Source: UBA1930 sp943371535 (GTDB taxonomy: Bacteria; Bacteroidota; Bacteroidia; Chitinophagales; Chitinophagaceae). From it: 64,000 nucleotides of DNA. The notes under the pieces are model-generated. The model was not told where the DNA came from. It saw nothing but the letters and a program-made list of their open reading frames with translations, and did no database searches. Location of the stretch: the NCBI GenBank assembly GCA_943371535.1, contig CALRVE020000003.1, forward strand, positions 115,885-179,884. The letters run 5' to 3'. A program made the translations under genes and the position numbers. How positions within the stretch are numbered: the first letter of the stretch is position 1; every line of letters begins with the position of its first letter. Positions 43,794-53,108 of this stretch are shown here, piece by piece.

Positions 43794-45422
43794 TTATTGA
43801 ACTGCATTTCTCTTATAAAACACAAAACCATTTTTTTCGTACAACTTTTGTAGCCCTGGAATAGTATCTAGATTTTCTTTATGTTGTATTTTGGTAGATA
43901 TATAGGCAGGTTTATCAATATTGCCTCTAATCATCCATTCAGCAGTTTTGGTACTATCATTTTTAAAAGGAGGCTTATTGGTATAAAAGAAATGAGCATA
44001 GCTTTTGTATCCCCAAGTTTCTACATAACAATCTTCACCTTGCCTTGCTTTAAAAAATTCAATATTTGCTCGTTGAGAAATGGCTTCAATTTTAGGGGTA
44101 ATAATCACTGTAGTTAATAAACAACTGATAGTTAAGCTAGCAAATAAGAAAGTGATTTTTTGCACTTTATTTTTGCCTACTAAATAATAAATAACACCTG
44201 CTAAAAGTATTAAGCCTCCAATGCCATCGGTCCAAACCCAATGAACATTGGCTTCTAAATTGCCTCTTGCAAAAACATCTTCTACTTTATTTACCCATGT
44301 ATCTTTTTGCATGAGTACAAAAGGAATAGCAGTAATTAAAGTGCCTAGTAAAATGCCAACAAAACCCAACAAAATATTTAAGCCCACATGAAGTTTAATT
44401 ATTCTTTTCTCCCAGATTTCATACACACATAAAGCCGCCAAAAATGTCAATGGAAACCAACATAATGAAGAGTAGTGAACAATTTTTGTTTTAACAATAG
44501 AAAACAATAGAAGCGTTACCCAAAATAAAACAGTCATCCATACTTTAAATGTTCTTTGTTGTACATTACCCGATTGTATAAATTGACCTTTCATAAAAAA
44601 TATAGAAGCAGGAAAACAGCCAACCAATAAAACCCACCAATGGTAAAAAAAAGGTTCTCCATGATCGGCATCACTCGTACTAAAAATAGCAATTTGACGT
44701 TGGGTAAATTCTATAATAAATGTAGGGCCGTTTTGTATAAAATCTACTCCAAACCACATAAAGCAAACTACAAAAGCTGCTGCCACGATAGTACCAAATT
44801 CTTTAATATTTATGAAGAATTTAAACCGATTAATGAGTACAAAAACTATATAAGAAAGTAATGCCAATAATATAGCAACAGGCCCCTTGGTTAACACTGC
44901 TAAACCTAAAAATGCACCTACAAAAACAGCGGATTTAAAGCGGTTTATTGTTTGATCAATCGTTAAAAAATAAAAATGATAAATAGCCAAAAAAATAAAT
45001 AAATTAAACCAAGGATCTATAATGCCACTTTTAAAATATAGGAACGTTACAAGCGTACCTAAGTAAATCATTACCCAAATTCTTGCTAAGTTTTCGTTGT
45101 AAATTTTTTTTCCAATTCTAAATAACACTACCAATGTTATAATACCACATATTGCATTGGGAAAACGAGCTGCAAATTCGTTAATACCAAAGACTTTCAT
45201 ACTTAATACTTGCATCCAAAAAAATAAAGGAGGCTTTTCGGTAAACCTTGCATAGTTTATTTGCACATTAAAATAGTTGCCTGTGGCAATCATTTCTCTG
45301 GCACTTTCGGCAAAGTTGATTTCGTCCCAATCGAATAGATGTACATTACCTAAAAATGGTATAAAAAGCAATGCAGCCAATGCTGCAATAGTGAGTTCGT
45401 TTTTAAGTAGTACTTTAAGCAT
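43794..45422 (-). CDS. GT39-type membrane glycosyltransferase (ArnT-like)
   Basis: About 542 aa from the ATG at 45422. The frame is open to 45554, but those 44 extra codons overlap the next gene and lack conserved character. FDWDEINFAESAREM after the first membrane segment is the Asp-Glu catalytic region of the ArnT/PMT superfamily, and about 11 hydrophobic segments follow, with FTEKPPLFFWMQ in the first large loop. It transfers a sugar from a polyprenyl-phosphate donor to lipid or protein at the outer face of the inner membrane. It is divergent from the polyprenyl synthase gene, a possible functional link. Confidence 0.88.
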   Translation of the reverse strand: MLKVLLKNELTIAALAALLFIPFLGNVHLFDWDEINFAESAREMIATGNYFNVQINYARFTEKPPLFFWMQVLSMKVFGINEFAARFPNAICGIITLVVLFRIGKKIYNENLARIWVMIYLGTLVTFLYFKSGIIDPWFNLFIFLAIYHFYFLTIDQTINRFKSAVFVGAFLGLAVLTKGPVAILLALLSYIVFVLINRFKFFINIKEFGTIVAAAFVVCFMWFGVDFIQNGPTFIIEFTQRQIAIFSTSDADHGEPFFYHWWVLLVGCFPASIFFMKGQFIQSGNVQQRTFKVWMTVLFWVTLLLFSIVKTKIVHYSSLCWFPLTFLAALCVYEIWEKRIIKLHVGLNILLGFVGILLGTLITAIPFVLMQKDTWVNKVEDVFARGNLEANVHWVWTDGIGGLILLAGVIYYLVGKNKVQKITFLFASLTISCLLTTVIITPKIEAISQRANIEFFKARQGEDCYVETWGYKSYAHFFYTNKPPFKNDSTKTAEWMIRGNIDKPAYISTKIQHKENLDTIPGLQKLYEKNGFVFYKRNAVQ

Positions 45423-45426
45423 ACTA

Positions 45427-45434
45427 CAAAAATA
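45427..45434 (-). promoter_or_regulatory. -7 box of the glycosyltransferase, four bases before its ATG
   Basis: TATTTTTG on the minus strand, then four bases, then the ATG at 45422. It supports this start over the longer frame and suggests a leaderless mRNA. Confidence 0.45.
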
Positions 45435-45544
45435 ACTGTAGTTTGTTGGATGTATGCGTTGGTCTAAAGTAATTATATTTGACACCAGACAAAATCCACA
45501 AAAAAATATTTTTGAATAAAGCTTAGCTTTTAATTGTAGCATAC

Positions 45545-46510
45545 ATGTATTCATTTAAAGATTTGGTTCAGCTATTTGCCGAACGTTTTAATACTGCACA
45601 TTTCCCTGCAACTCCAGCAACTTTATATGAGCCAGGAGATTATTTTTTAAGCATAGGTGGTAAAAGAATTCGTCCAGTAATGTGTTTAATGGGTAATGAG
45701 TTATTTGATGCTATTGGCGATAATGCTTACAATGCTGCAACAGCCATTGAACTCTTTCATAATTTTACGTTGATTCACGACGATATTATGGATGCTGCTC
45801 CTTTACGCAGAGGTATGGAAACCGTTCATAAAAAGTATGGAGAAAGTACAGCCATTTTAACAGGCGATGTAATGATGATTCGTTGCTACGATTACCTCAA
45901 TAAAATTGGTAGCGAACACCTACATAAAGTATTGTATTTGTTTAATAAAACTGCAAGAGAGGTTTGTGAAGGGCAGCAAATAGATATGGATTTTGAAAAA
46001 CAACATCATGTTTCTTTAGAAGAATACATCAATATGATTGCTTTAAAAACTTCTGTATTAATTGCAGCAAGTTTACAAATTGGTGCAGTGTTAGGTGGTG
46101 CTAGTGAAGGTAATTGTAATCATTTGTACGAGTTTGGCAAAAACTTAGGTATTGCATTTCAAATTCAAGACGATTATTTAGATGCTTTTGGCAATCCAGA
46201 AAAGTTTGGTAAAGATGTAGGTGGCGATATTCGTCAAAATAAAAAAACCTTTTTATTGTTACATGCACTAGAAGTTGCTTCGGCACAACAAAAAGCAAAA
46301 ATGCTTCAGTTAATGAACGAAAATCCTGCTGATAAAGTGCAACAAATGCTCCAAATTTTTAAAGATTGTAATTTAGATGCTTGGGCGAATGAATTGAAAG
46401 AAAAATATGTACAAACTGCTTACAGGCATTTAGAAGATATTGCTGTAACATCGATAAGAAAACAGCCTTTGAAAGAATTGGCTGAATATTTAATTCAACG
46501 CGATATATAA
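45545..46510 (+). CDS. Polyprenyl diphosphate synthase
   Basis: 321 aa. DDIMD (79-83) and DDYLD (209-213) are the first and second aspartate-rich motifs that bind Mg-diphosphate; GGKRIRP at 38-44 and GDVMM are also typical. Bulky residues are not decisive for chain length, so it may make a C15-C40 polyprenyl chain for quinones, carrier lipids or the UbiA substrate in this window. Cytoplasmic. It diverges from the GT39 gene over a 122-bp gap. Confidence 0.95.
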   Translation: MYSFKDLVQLFAERFNTAHFPATPATLYEPGDYFLSIGGKRIRPVMCLMGNELFDAIGDNAYNAATAIELFHNFTLIHDDIMDAAPLRRGMETVHKKYGESTAILTGDVMMIRCYDYLNKIGSEHLHKVLYLFNKTAREVCEGQQIDMDFEKQHHVSLEEYINMIALKTSVLIAASLQIGAVLGGASEGNCNHLYEFGKNLGIAFQIQDDYLDAFGNPEKFGKDVGGDIRQNKKTFLLLHALEVASAQQKAKMLQLMNENPADKVQQMLQIFKDCNLDAWANELKEKYVQTAYRHLEDIAVTSIRKQPLKELAEYLIQRDI

Positions 46511-46699
46511 GTCTTGGTTATTTAGTTCAAGTAAGCTTTTACAATTAACGCCAATAGTTACTGGCTTTGCAATGCTAATGGTAAGAAAAGTGTTGTTGTA
46601 TAGTAGCACAATAGTTTAGTTCATAAAAAATTATTCTTGCATTATAACTACTTATATTAGCAACTATTATTGAATCCTTCAATTAAAAACTAACTCTAC
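46511..46699. other. Promoter-bearing gap before the permease
   Basis: No gene. A TATATTAG box near 46654 resembles the -7 consensus (one mismatch) and would give a leader of about 40 nt for the permease. Confidence 0.3.
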
Positions 46700-48382
46700 A
46701 TGTCGTTATTTCGAAAAAAATCAATTGATAAAATTGTTGCCGAAGCTGCCGCAGGTAATTCAGATGGTCATGGAGAAAAGCTCAATAAAATACTTACCGT
46801 AAAAGATTTAACTTTTATGGGCATTGCAGCTGTAATTGGTGCAGGTATTTTTTCAACTATTGGTAAAGCAAGTTTCGATGGTGGTCCAGGTGTTGTTTTT
46901 TTATTCATCATCACTGCAATTACTTGTGGTTTTAGTGCTTTATGTTATGCCGAGTTTGCAAGTAGAGTGCCTATTTCAGGAAGTGCATATACCTATGCTT
47001 ATGTAAGTTTTGGAGAGTTGGTAGCATGGATTATTGGCTGGGCTTTAATACTAGAATATGCTATTGGAAATATTGTTGTAGCCATTAGTTGGAGTGGTTA
47101 TTTTGATAATTTATTAAGAGGCTTAGGTGTTCATTTACCAAGTTGGTTATTAACCGATCCCTTTACTGTATCTTCTACCTATGCAAAAGCAATGGCTGCA
47201 CAAACAGCAGGAGAACCTTTAACTGCAAGTATGCAATCTGCTATAGCTGCTTATGCAAGTGCACCTATTATTGCGGGCAAACACATTTTTATCAATTTAC
47301 CTGCTGCATTGATTGTAGCTTTTATTACTTTTCTTGCTTATATCGGTATTAAAGAAAGTAAGAAAACCACCAATCTAATGGTGATTTTTAAAATAGCAGT
47401 AATTGTACTCATTATTGTAATGGGATTTTTTTATGTAGATACCAATAACTGGACTCCATTTTTGCCCAATGGCTTTGGTGGAGTATTGGCTGGTGTGTCA
47501 GCTGTATTCTATGCCTATATTGGTTTTGATGCTATTAGTACTACAGCTGAAGAATGTAAAAATCCGCAAAGAGATTTACCTAGAGGCATGATTTATTCAT
47601 TAATTATTTGTACTGTTTTATACATATTAATTGCTTTGGTTTTAACAGGTATGGTTAATTATACTGAGTTAAATGTAAGCGATCCGTTGGCTTTTGTTTT
47701 TGATAGATTAGGTATGAAAACAACAGGTTACATTATTTCTATTAGTGCCGTAGTTGCAACAACCAGTGTATTGTTGGTGTTTCAATTAGGACAACCAAGA
47801 ATTTGGATGAGTATGAGCCGAGATGGCTTATTGCCTAAACGTTTTGGTAAAGTGCATCCTAAATTTCAAACACCTTCATTTGCTACAATTGTAACAGGAT
47901 TTTTAGTGGGTATTCCTGCTTTGTTTTTACCCGGTAGTATTGTTACAGATTTAACTAGTATTGGAACTTTGTTTGCATTTGTATTGGTTTGTTTAGGTGT
48001 ATTGGTTTTACCAAAAATTACACCTGTAAAAGGTGGAGGAAGATTTAAGTTGCCTTATATCAATGGTAAATTTATAATCCCCATTTTGGTTGCTGCATTT
48101 ATTTGGCTATTTAAAGATCGATTACTTGCTGCTTTTACAAATATGGGTAACGAAGGATATCAAGAATTGTTATTCATTATTTTTATTGTGATTGCTTTAA
48201 TAATTGCAGTGCTTAGCTTTATGCATAGTTATTCCTTTATTCCTGTTGCAGGTGCAATGTGTTGCATGTACTTAATGATTGAAATTCCACCTATTAGTTG
48301 GTTGTGGTTTTTTGTTTGGATGGGTTTAGGTTTAGCTATTTATTTTTTATATGGTTATAAAAAAAGCAAATTAGCAGTTTAG
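46700..48382 (+). CDS. APC-family amino acid permease (CAT-like)
   Basis: 560 aa with about 12-14 hydrophobic segments. LTFMGIAAVIGAGIFSTIG (residues 37-55) is the first transmembrane segment with the unwound GAGIF substrate-binding loop of the APC superfamily; FYAYIGFDAISTTAEECKNPQRDLPRG is the matching TM6-loop motif of cationic amino acid transporters. It imports amino acids with a cation across the inner membrane; specificity is unknown. Single-gene unit. Confidence 0.93.
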   Translation: MSLFRKKSIDKIVAEAAAGNSDGHGEKLNKILTVKDLTFMGIAAVIGAGIFSTIGKASFDGGPGVVFLFIITAITCGFSALCYAEFASRVPISGSAYTYAYVSFGELVAWIIGWALILEYAIGNIVVAISWSGYFDNLLRGLGVHLPSWLLTDPFTVSSTYAKAMAAQTAGEPLTASMQSAIAAYASAPIIAGKHIFINLPAALIVAFITFLAYIGIKESKKTTNLMVIFKIAVIVLIIVMGFFYVDTNNWTPFLPNGFGGVLAGVSAVFYAYIGFDAISTTAEECKNPQRDLPRGMIYSLIICTVLYILIALVLTGMVNYTELNVSDPLAFVFDRLGMKTTGYIISISAVVATTSVLLVFQLGQPRIWMSMSRDGLLPKRFGKVHPKFQTPSFATIVTGFLVGIPALFLPGSIVTDLTSIGTLFAFVLVCLGVLVLPKITPVKGGGRFKLPYINGKFIIPILVAAFIWLFKDRLLAAFTNMGNEGYQELLFIIFIVIALIIAVLSFMHSYSFIPVAGAMCCMYLMIEIPPISWLWFFVWMGLGLAIYFLYGYKKSKLAV

Positions 48383-48429
48383 CTATTCTTTAATTTTGAT
48401 ATAATTTAATTAAACAAATTTCAGTGACT

Positions 48430-49449
48430 ATGATTGATAGAAAAGTATTGACCCTCGACGAATTCACGATTCAGCAAATGAGAGCATATCCAAATGCAAC
48501 AGGTGAATTGAGTACATTATTACGAGATATTGCATTAGCTGCAAAGAGAATCAATGTTGAAGTAAATAAAGCAGGGTTGGTAGATATTCTAGGCGATCAT
48601 GGAACAACCAATGTACAAGGAGAAGATGTAAAGAAATTAGATATTCATGCCAATAATCAAATGGTGGGCGTATTAAAGCATGGAATTAGTTGTGCAGGTA
48701 TTGGTAGTGAAGAGTTAGAAGATTATGTTGTATTTAATGATGAGCTCAGCAACAATAGCAAATATGTGGTAATGTTTGATCCTTTAGATGGAAGTGCCAA
48801 TATAGATGTAAACGTTACAATAGGTACCATATTTGGAATTTATAGAAGAATTACACCTTTAGGAACTCCAGTTACCAAAGAAGATTTTTTACAGCCCGGT
48901 ACCAAACAAATTGCAGCAGGATATATTGTTTATGGTAGCAGTACTATGATGGTTTATGCCACACGTCGTGGCGTGAATGGTTTTACCTTAGACCCACAAA
49001 TTGGAGAGTTTACATTAAGCCACCCCGATATTAAATGCCCTGAAGATGGAAAAATTTATTCCATTAATCATGGCAATTTTTTTAAGTACGAAAGTGGGGT
49101 ACAAGCTTATATGACCTGCTGTCAGAAAAAAACAAAAGAAGATGGTGGACCCTATACACAGCGTTATATAGCAAGTATGGTAGCTGATGTACACAGAAAC
49201 TTAATTAAAGGAGGTATTTTTGCTTATCCCGGTACAACTGATAAGCCTAAAGGAAAACTGAGGTTAATGTATGAGTGCAATCCTTTTGCATTTATAGTAG
49301 AAATTGCAGGAGGCAGAGCAACCGATGGTAAACAAAGAATATTAGATATTCAGCCTACCGAATTGCATCAACGAACACCATTGTTTATTGGTAGTAAAAA
49401 CATGATGGACGAATTAGATACTTATTTAGTAAACCAATCAACCAAATAA
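48430..49449 (+). CDS. fbp: Fructose-1,6-bisphosphatase, class I
   Basis: About 339 aa from the ATG at 48430 (a GTG two codons earlier is also open). DPLDGSANIDVN from residue 117 is the metal-binding DPLDGS motif; the LRLMYECNPFAFIVEIAGG stretch near the C-terminus closes the active site. It removes the 1-phosphate from fructose-1,6-bisphosphate in gluconeogenesis. The CAP-domain gene begins immediately after the stop, so the two are co-transcribed. Confidence 0.96.
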   Translation: MIDRKVLTLDEFTIQQMRAYPNATGELSTLLRDIALAAKRINVEVNKAGLVDILGDHGTTNVQGEDVKKLDIHANNQMVGVLKHGISCAGIGSEELEDYVVFNDELSNNSKYVVMFDPLDGSANIDVNVTIGTIFGIYRRITPLGTPVTKEDFLQPGTKQIAAGYIVYGSSTMMVYATRRGVNGFTLDPQIGEFTLSHPDIKCPEDGKIYSINHGNFFKYESGVQAYMTCCQKKTKEDGGPYTQRYIASMVADVHRNLIKGGIFAYPGTTDKPKGKLRLMYECNPFAFIVEIAGGRATDGKQRILDIQPTELHQRTPLFIGSKNMMDELDTYLVNQSTK

Positions 49450-50001
49450 ATGATTTTTTTCAAAACGGTTTCAACTATAAAATCATTTGTACAAGCATCT
49501 CTTCTACCTGTTTTATTGGTATTAGGATGCTTATTTTTTTTCAGCTTCAATGAATATGATTCAACCATTTATTTAAATGGTGATAATGTTATAGAAGATG
49601 TTGAAACAATATCTACTAGTAAAGCCGAAAAGCAAGTATTAGAGCTAATCAATGCTTATAGAGCCAAGAAAGGATTCACTAAACTTACGCAATCATCTGT
49701 TGCAAGTGAACAGGCAAGATTGCATAGCAAAAGAATGGCTTTAAAGCAAGTATCTATTGGTCATGATGGGTTTTCTGTAAGAAGTAAATCATTGAAAAAA
49801 AATCTAAAAAATGTAACCAGTATTTCTGAAAATATTGCCTTTGGAAACATTACTCCAAAAGAAATTGTAGAAGGATGGATTAGAAGCACCAATCATAAAA
49901 ACAATATTTTAAGTAAAGCCAATCTTACGGGCATTGGTGTATTTAAAGCCAAAAACGGAAGTTTATATTATACCCAAATTTTCTTAAATCAGTACAAATA
50001 A
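49450..50001 (+). CDS. Secreted CAP-domain (SCP/PR-1-like) protein
   Basis: 183 aa. A hydrophobic N-terminal segment (FVQASLLPVLLVLGCLFFF) acts as signal or anchor. VLELINAYRAKKGF, RLHSKRMA, IGHDGF, ISENIAFG and GWIRSTNHKNNIL are the ordered CAP-superfamily motifs, with the His and Glu residues of the central cavity. Bacterial members are extracellular with unknown substrates. The ATG abuts the fbp stop codon, giving tight coupling with no obvious metabolic link. Confidence 0.92.
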   Translation: MIFFKTVSTIKSFVQASLLPVLLVLGCLFFFSFNEYDSTIYLNGDNVIEDVETISTSKAEKQVLELINAYRAKKGFTKLTQSSVASEQARLHSKRMALKQVSIGHDGFSVRSKSLKKNLKNVTSISENIAFGNITPKEIVEGWIRSTNHKNNILSKANLTGIGVFKAKNGSLYYTQIFLNQYK

Positions 50002-50007
50002 TAGAGC

Positions 50008-50511
50008 ATGAAAAAATGGTTATTGGTATTGTTAATATTCATTTCATTAGAAACTATTGCACAAAATACACTTACAGAAAGATTGTATTATCATAGTGCA
50101 AAAGGCTTAACATTTATTCCGCCATTAACACGCCCAGGTTTAGTGTACAATGGCAAATTATACATTGGAAAAAATAAATTGCAAACATTGTTTACTCAAC
50201 TAAATGATGAGCAGTTAAACATTTATTTCAAAAAGTATAAAGCCAATAAAACTACTGCCGATATACTTACGTTTGTTGGTGGATTTGCATTGCCATTGGT
50301 AAATGTATTTATATCAACCCAACAAGGTAAAGTAAATTGGTATCTAATAGGCACAAGTGCTGCATTAAATGTTACAGGCAATATTTTAAATATGCATGCA
50401 CAAAAAAACTTGTTATTAGCAGCAGGTTATTACGATCAAAAAAAAGGATTTGCCAATAGTTTTGTACCTCAACAGCAAAGCATTGGCTTTACTATTCCAT
50501 TAAGTAAATAA
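50008..50511 (+). CDS. Small exported protein, unknown function
   Basis: 167 aa with a signal peptide (MKKWLLVLLIFISLETIAQ). A middle hydrophobic pair (ADILTFVGGFALPLVNVFIS and WYLIGTSAALNVTGNIL) looks like two short membrane or packed helices. The C-terminus is hydrophilic and ends in IPLSK. No family recognised. It lies 6 bp after the CAP gene. Confidence 0.7.
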   Translation: MKKWLLVLLIFISLETIAQNTLTERLYYHSAKGLTFIPPLTRPGLVYNGKLYIGKNKLQTLFTQLNDEQLNIYFKKYKANKTTADILTFVGGFALPLVNVFISTQQGKVNWYLIGTSAALNVTGNILNMHAQKNLLLAAGYYDQKKGFANSFVPQQQSIGFTIPLSK

Positions 50512-50523
50512 ATAATTCAATTT

Positions 50524-50976
50524 ATGCGTTACACAATTTTAAGTATGTTGATTGTTGCTACTATTTTTAGTGCTTGCGATAAAGTAAAAAACAGTACCAA
50601 GAATGCCATTGATCAAACTGCAGAAACTGCTGGAAAAGTAGGCAGTGATATTGTTACTAAAGTTGGAGAAGGTGTTGAAAAATCGCTTGAATGTAAAGTG
50701 CAATTAAGTGAGCCTCTACAAAAAGCAGGCGTACAAACTGGTAAATTATATTTTGATAAAGGATTAGAGGGAAATGAAAACGTATTGAGCGTATATTTCA
50801 TTTTTCAACAAGATTTTGCTAAGATTCTTTCAATAAAAGCATTAGATGAAAAAGGAGTTGAATATGGTAGAACAAGTTTAATGGTAAAAGCTAAAAAAGA
50901 TAGTGCCAATTATTTTGATTTTAGGTTTAATAAAAAAGTAAATCTTGAATTAAAAAGTACATTTATTGTAGAATAA
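50524..50976 (+). CDS. Small lipoprotein, unknown function
   Basis: 150 aa. MRYTILSMLIVATIFSAC gives a lipobox (FSAC) with Cys18 lipidated. An amphipathic helical stretch (STKNAIDQTAETAGKVGSDIVTKVGEG) follows, then a beta-type C-terminal half. No family recognised. It is 12 bp after the previous gene and 5 bp before the ABC ATPase, consistent with an envelope operon. Confidence 0.72.
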   Translation: MRYTILSMLIVATIFSACDKVKNSTKNAIDQTAETAGKVGSDIVTKVGEGVEKSLECKVQLSEPLQKAGVQTGKLYFDKGLEGNENVLSVYFIFQQDFAKILSIKALDEKGVEYGRTSLMVKAKKDSANYFDFRFNKKVNLELKSTFIVE

Positions 50977-50981
50977 AATTT

Positions 50982-51746
50982 ATGAGTAAAGCAATTATAA
51001 CTGTAGAAGATTTACATAAAAAGTATGGCGAATTTCACGCTGTAAAAGGGATAAGTTTTGAAGTAGTGGAAGGAGAAATTTTTGGTTTATTAGGCCCTAA
51101 TGGTGCCGGCAAATCAACTACTTTAGAAATTATAGAAACCTTACGACCAAAAACAAGTGGAAAGGTTTGGGTAGATGGCATTGATTTAGATAAACAACCC
51201 AATGAAATTAAAAAACGTATTGGTGTACAACTACAAGCAAGTGGTTATTACCCTGGATTAAATTTAGTAGAACTGATTCACTTATTTGCTGGATTGTACA
51301 ATGAACAGGTTGATGCAATGGCGTTGTTAGAAAAAGTGAATTTACAAGATAAAGCAAAAGCTAAGTTTAAAGAATTAAGTGGCGGACAAAAGCAACGTTT
51401 TTCAATTGCAACTACTTTAATCAATCAACCTAGAGTAATTTTTTTGGATGAACCTACTACAGGATTAGATCCACAAGCAAGAAGGAATTTGTGGGATTTA
51501 ATTATCAATATTCGTAATGCTGGTACAACTGTTATAATTACCACCCATTACATGGATGAAGCAGAAATTTTATGCGATAGAGTGGCTATTATAGATAATG
51601 GAAAAATTATAGCATTGTCATCGCCCGACCAATTGATTGATAATTTAGTGGCAACTGGTTTTGAGAAACCAAAAGAAGTAAAGCAAGCCAACTTAGAAGA
51701 TGTTTTTATTAGTTTAACTGGTCATTCCATAAGAGAAGAGTTGTAA
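50982..51746 (+). CDS. ABC transporter ATP-binding protein (ABC-2 type), without adjacent permease
   Basis: 254 aa. Walker A GPNGAGKST (about residues 38-46), signature LSGGQKQR, and Walker B VIFLDEPTTGLDP then IITTHYMDEAE are all intact; the C-terminal tail (VKQANLEDVFISLTG) resembles the CcmA/NodI kind of drug or polysaccharide exporters. No permease gene follows: the next gene, 46 bp away, is a DinB-like protein. The partner may be elsewhere. Two envelope genes precede it in the same run. Confidence 0.92.
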   Translation: MSKAIITVEDLHKKYGEFHAVKGISFEVVEGEIFGLLGPNGAGKSTTLEIIETLRPKTSGKVWVDGIDLDKQPNEIKKRIGVQLQASGYYPGLNLVELIHLFAGLYNEQVDAMALLEKVNLQDKAKAKFKELSGGQKQRFSIATTLINQPRVIFLDEPTTGLDPQARRNLWDLIINIRNAGTTVIITTHYMDEAEILCDRVAIIDNGKIIALSSPDQLIDNLVATGFEKPKEVKQANLEDVFISLTGHSIREEL

Positions 51747-51792
51747 ACAACACTAATTAAATGTATTAATTGTTTATTCTAAAAGCATAATT

Positions 51793-52314
51793 ATGGATCC
51801 TCGTTATCCCATAGGAAAATACGAACCTCAACCTTTTTCAAATGAACTAAAAGAAAAATGGCTATTAGAGATTCAATTCTTACCTAACGATGTTGAACAT
51901 GCATTGCTGAATTTAGATGAATATTATTTAAATATGCCTTACAGAGAAGGTGGTTGGACAATAAAACAACTTGTCCATCACATCGCCGATAGCCATATGA
52001 ATGCTTATATACGTTTTAAGTTAGGGCTCACAGAAGATAATCCAATTATTAAACCATATGATCAAGATGCATGGGTATTGTTAGACGATATTGAAACTGT
52101 TCCAATCAATGTCTCAACAACAATTTTGCATGGTATACATCAACGTTTATATGCAACTATAAAAAATCTAAGTGAAGAACAGTGGGAGAAAAAAGTAATA
52201 CACCCTGAACATAACAGAACAATGAGTCTCTGGTTTTTATTAGGCATGTATGTTTGGCATGGTAAACACCATGTAGCTCACATAAAAATGATGAGAGAAA
52301 AAGAAGGTATTTGA
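51793..52314 (+). CDS. DinB/YfiT-like metal-dependent transferase or hydrolase
   Basis: 173 aa. DPRYPIGKYEPQP at the N-terminus, VHHIADSH (His62, His63) and HGKHHVAHIKMM near the C-terminus match the YfiT branch of the DinB four-helix fold, where three His bind a divalent metal. Relatives transfer bacillithiol-like thiols or hydrolyse small substrates; the substrate here is unknown. It is followed 18 bp later by a Nudix hydrolase. Confidence 0.9.
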   Translation: MDPRYPIGKYEPQPFSNELKEKWLLEIQFLPNDVEHALLNLDEYYLNMPYREGGWTIKQLVHHIADSHMNAYIRFKLGLTEDNPIIKPYDQDAWVLLDDIETVPINVSTTILHGIHQRLYATIKNLSEEQWEKKVIHPEHNRTMSLWFLLGMYVWHGKHHVAHIKMMREKEGI

Positions 52315-52332
52315 AAATAACAAAACGAAGCA

Positions 52333-52890
52333 ATGAGAGATTTATCTTGGAAAGTTTTAAAATCGGAATACGTATATAAAGATCGTTGGTTTATTGCCCG
52401 AGCCGATAAATGTGCTTTTCCTGATGGGAGAATTATAGAGCCTTATTATGTGTTAGAGTTTCCTAATTGGTGTAATGTGGTGTTGGTTACAGAAGATGAC
52501 AAAATTGTAATGGTGCAACAATATCGTCATGCAATACAACAAGCAACTATAGAATTACCTGGTGGGGTAATTGATGGAAATGAAACTGCCGAAATTGCTG
52601 CTATTAGAGAAGTGAAAGAAGAAACTGGATATGATATAACCAACATTCAACTCTTATATAAAACAGCTCCTAATCCTGCAACCAACAATAATTTTGCTTA
52701 CTTTTTTTTAGCTAAAGCAAGTAAAGAGATTGCACAGCAACATTTTGATGCATTTGAAGATTTAGAGGTATTGCTCTTTTCAAAAGAAGAAGTATTAAAT
52801 ATGATAGAAAATAGTCAAATAGCTCATGGTGTACAAATAGGTGCAATCTATGCTGCATTTAAACAATTGGGTTGGCTTAAAACAGTTTAA
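52333..52890 (+). CDS. Nudix hydrolase, ADP-ribose pyrophosphatase-like
   Basis: 185 aa. The Nudix box GX5EX7REUXEEXGU is intact at residues 78-100 (G78, E84, R92-E93, E96-E97, G99). The spacing and the N-terminal VVLVTEDDKIVMVQQYRHAIQQATIELPGG resemble ADP-ribose or NDP-sugar pyrophosphatases. Cytoplasmic, Mg-dependent. It is probably co-transcribed with the DinB-like gene and runs up to the SusC region. Confidence 0.92.
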   Translation: MRDLSWKVLKSEYVYKDRWFIARADKCAFPDGRIIEPYYVLEFPNWCNVVLVTEDDKIVMVQQYRHAIQQATIELPGGVIDGNETAEIAAIREVKEETGYDITNIQLLYKTAPNPATNNNFAYFFLAKASKEIAQQHFDAFEDLEVLLFSKEEVLNMIENSQIAHGVQIGAIYAAFKQLGWLKTV

Positions 52891-52950
52891 GACTTACATA
52901 TTGTCTTGTTTTCGATACAAAATACAAGTAGTAAAAAATATATATACTCA

Positions 52951-52987
52951 TATCGTTTACAAGGAATCGTTATCGGGAACGTTTGCG
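52951..52987 (+). promoter_or_regulatory. CGTTTGCG-type putative operator upstream of susC
   Basis: CGTTTGCG at 52980-52987 lies 121 bp before the susC ATG, with related half-sites CGTTTAC (52953-52959) and CGTTATCG just upstream. The core resembles half of a LacI/PurR-family box. The same core precedes the two T9SS genes downstream. Confidence 0.4.
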
Positions 52988-53108
52988 TTGAAAAACAGTT
53001 TCTGCACACCCAAAAAGGGTAAAAATGAGTGTACTTTACGCCACGAAATCAAAGAAATAATTGTCTTTCTAAGAATATTTCTGTTTACCTTAACACTTAC
53101 TTTGCTAT

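Noticed and set aside
43794..45554. Longer start for the glycosyltransferase (44 extra residues)
   Set aside because: The extension overlaps the polyprenyl synthase gene and a TAnnTTTG box lies four bases before the ATG at 45422.
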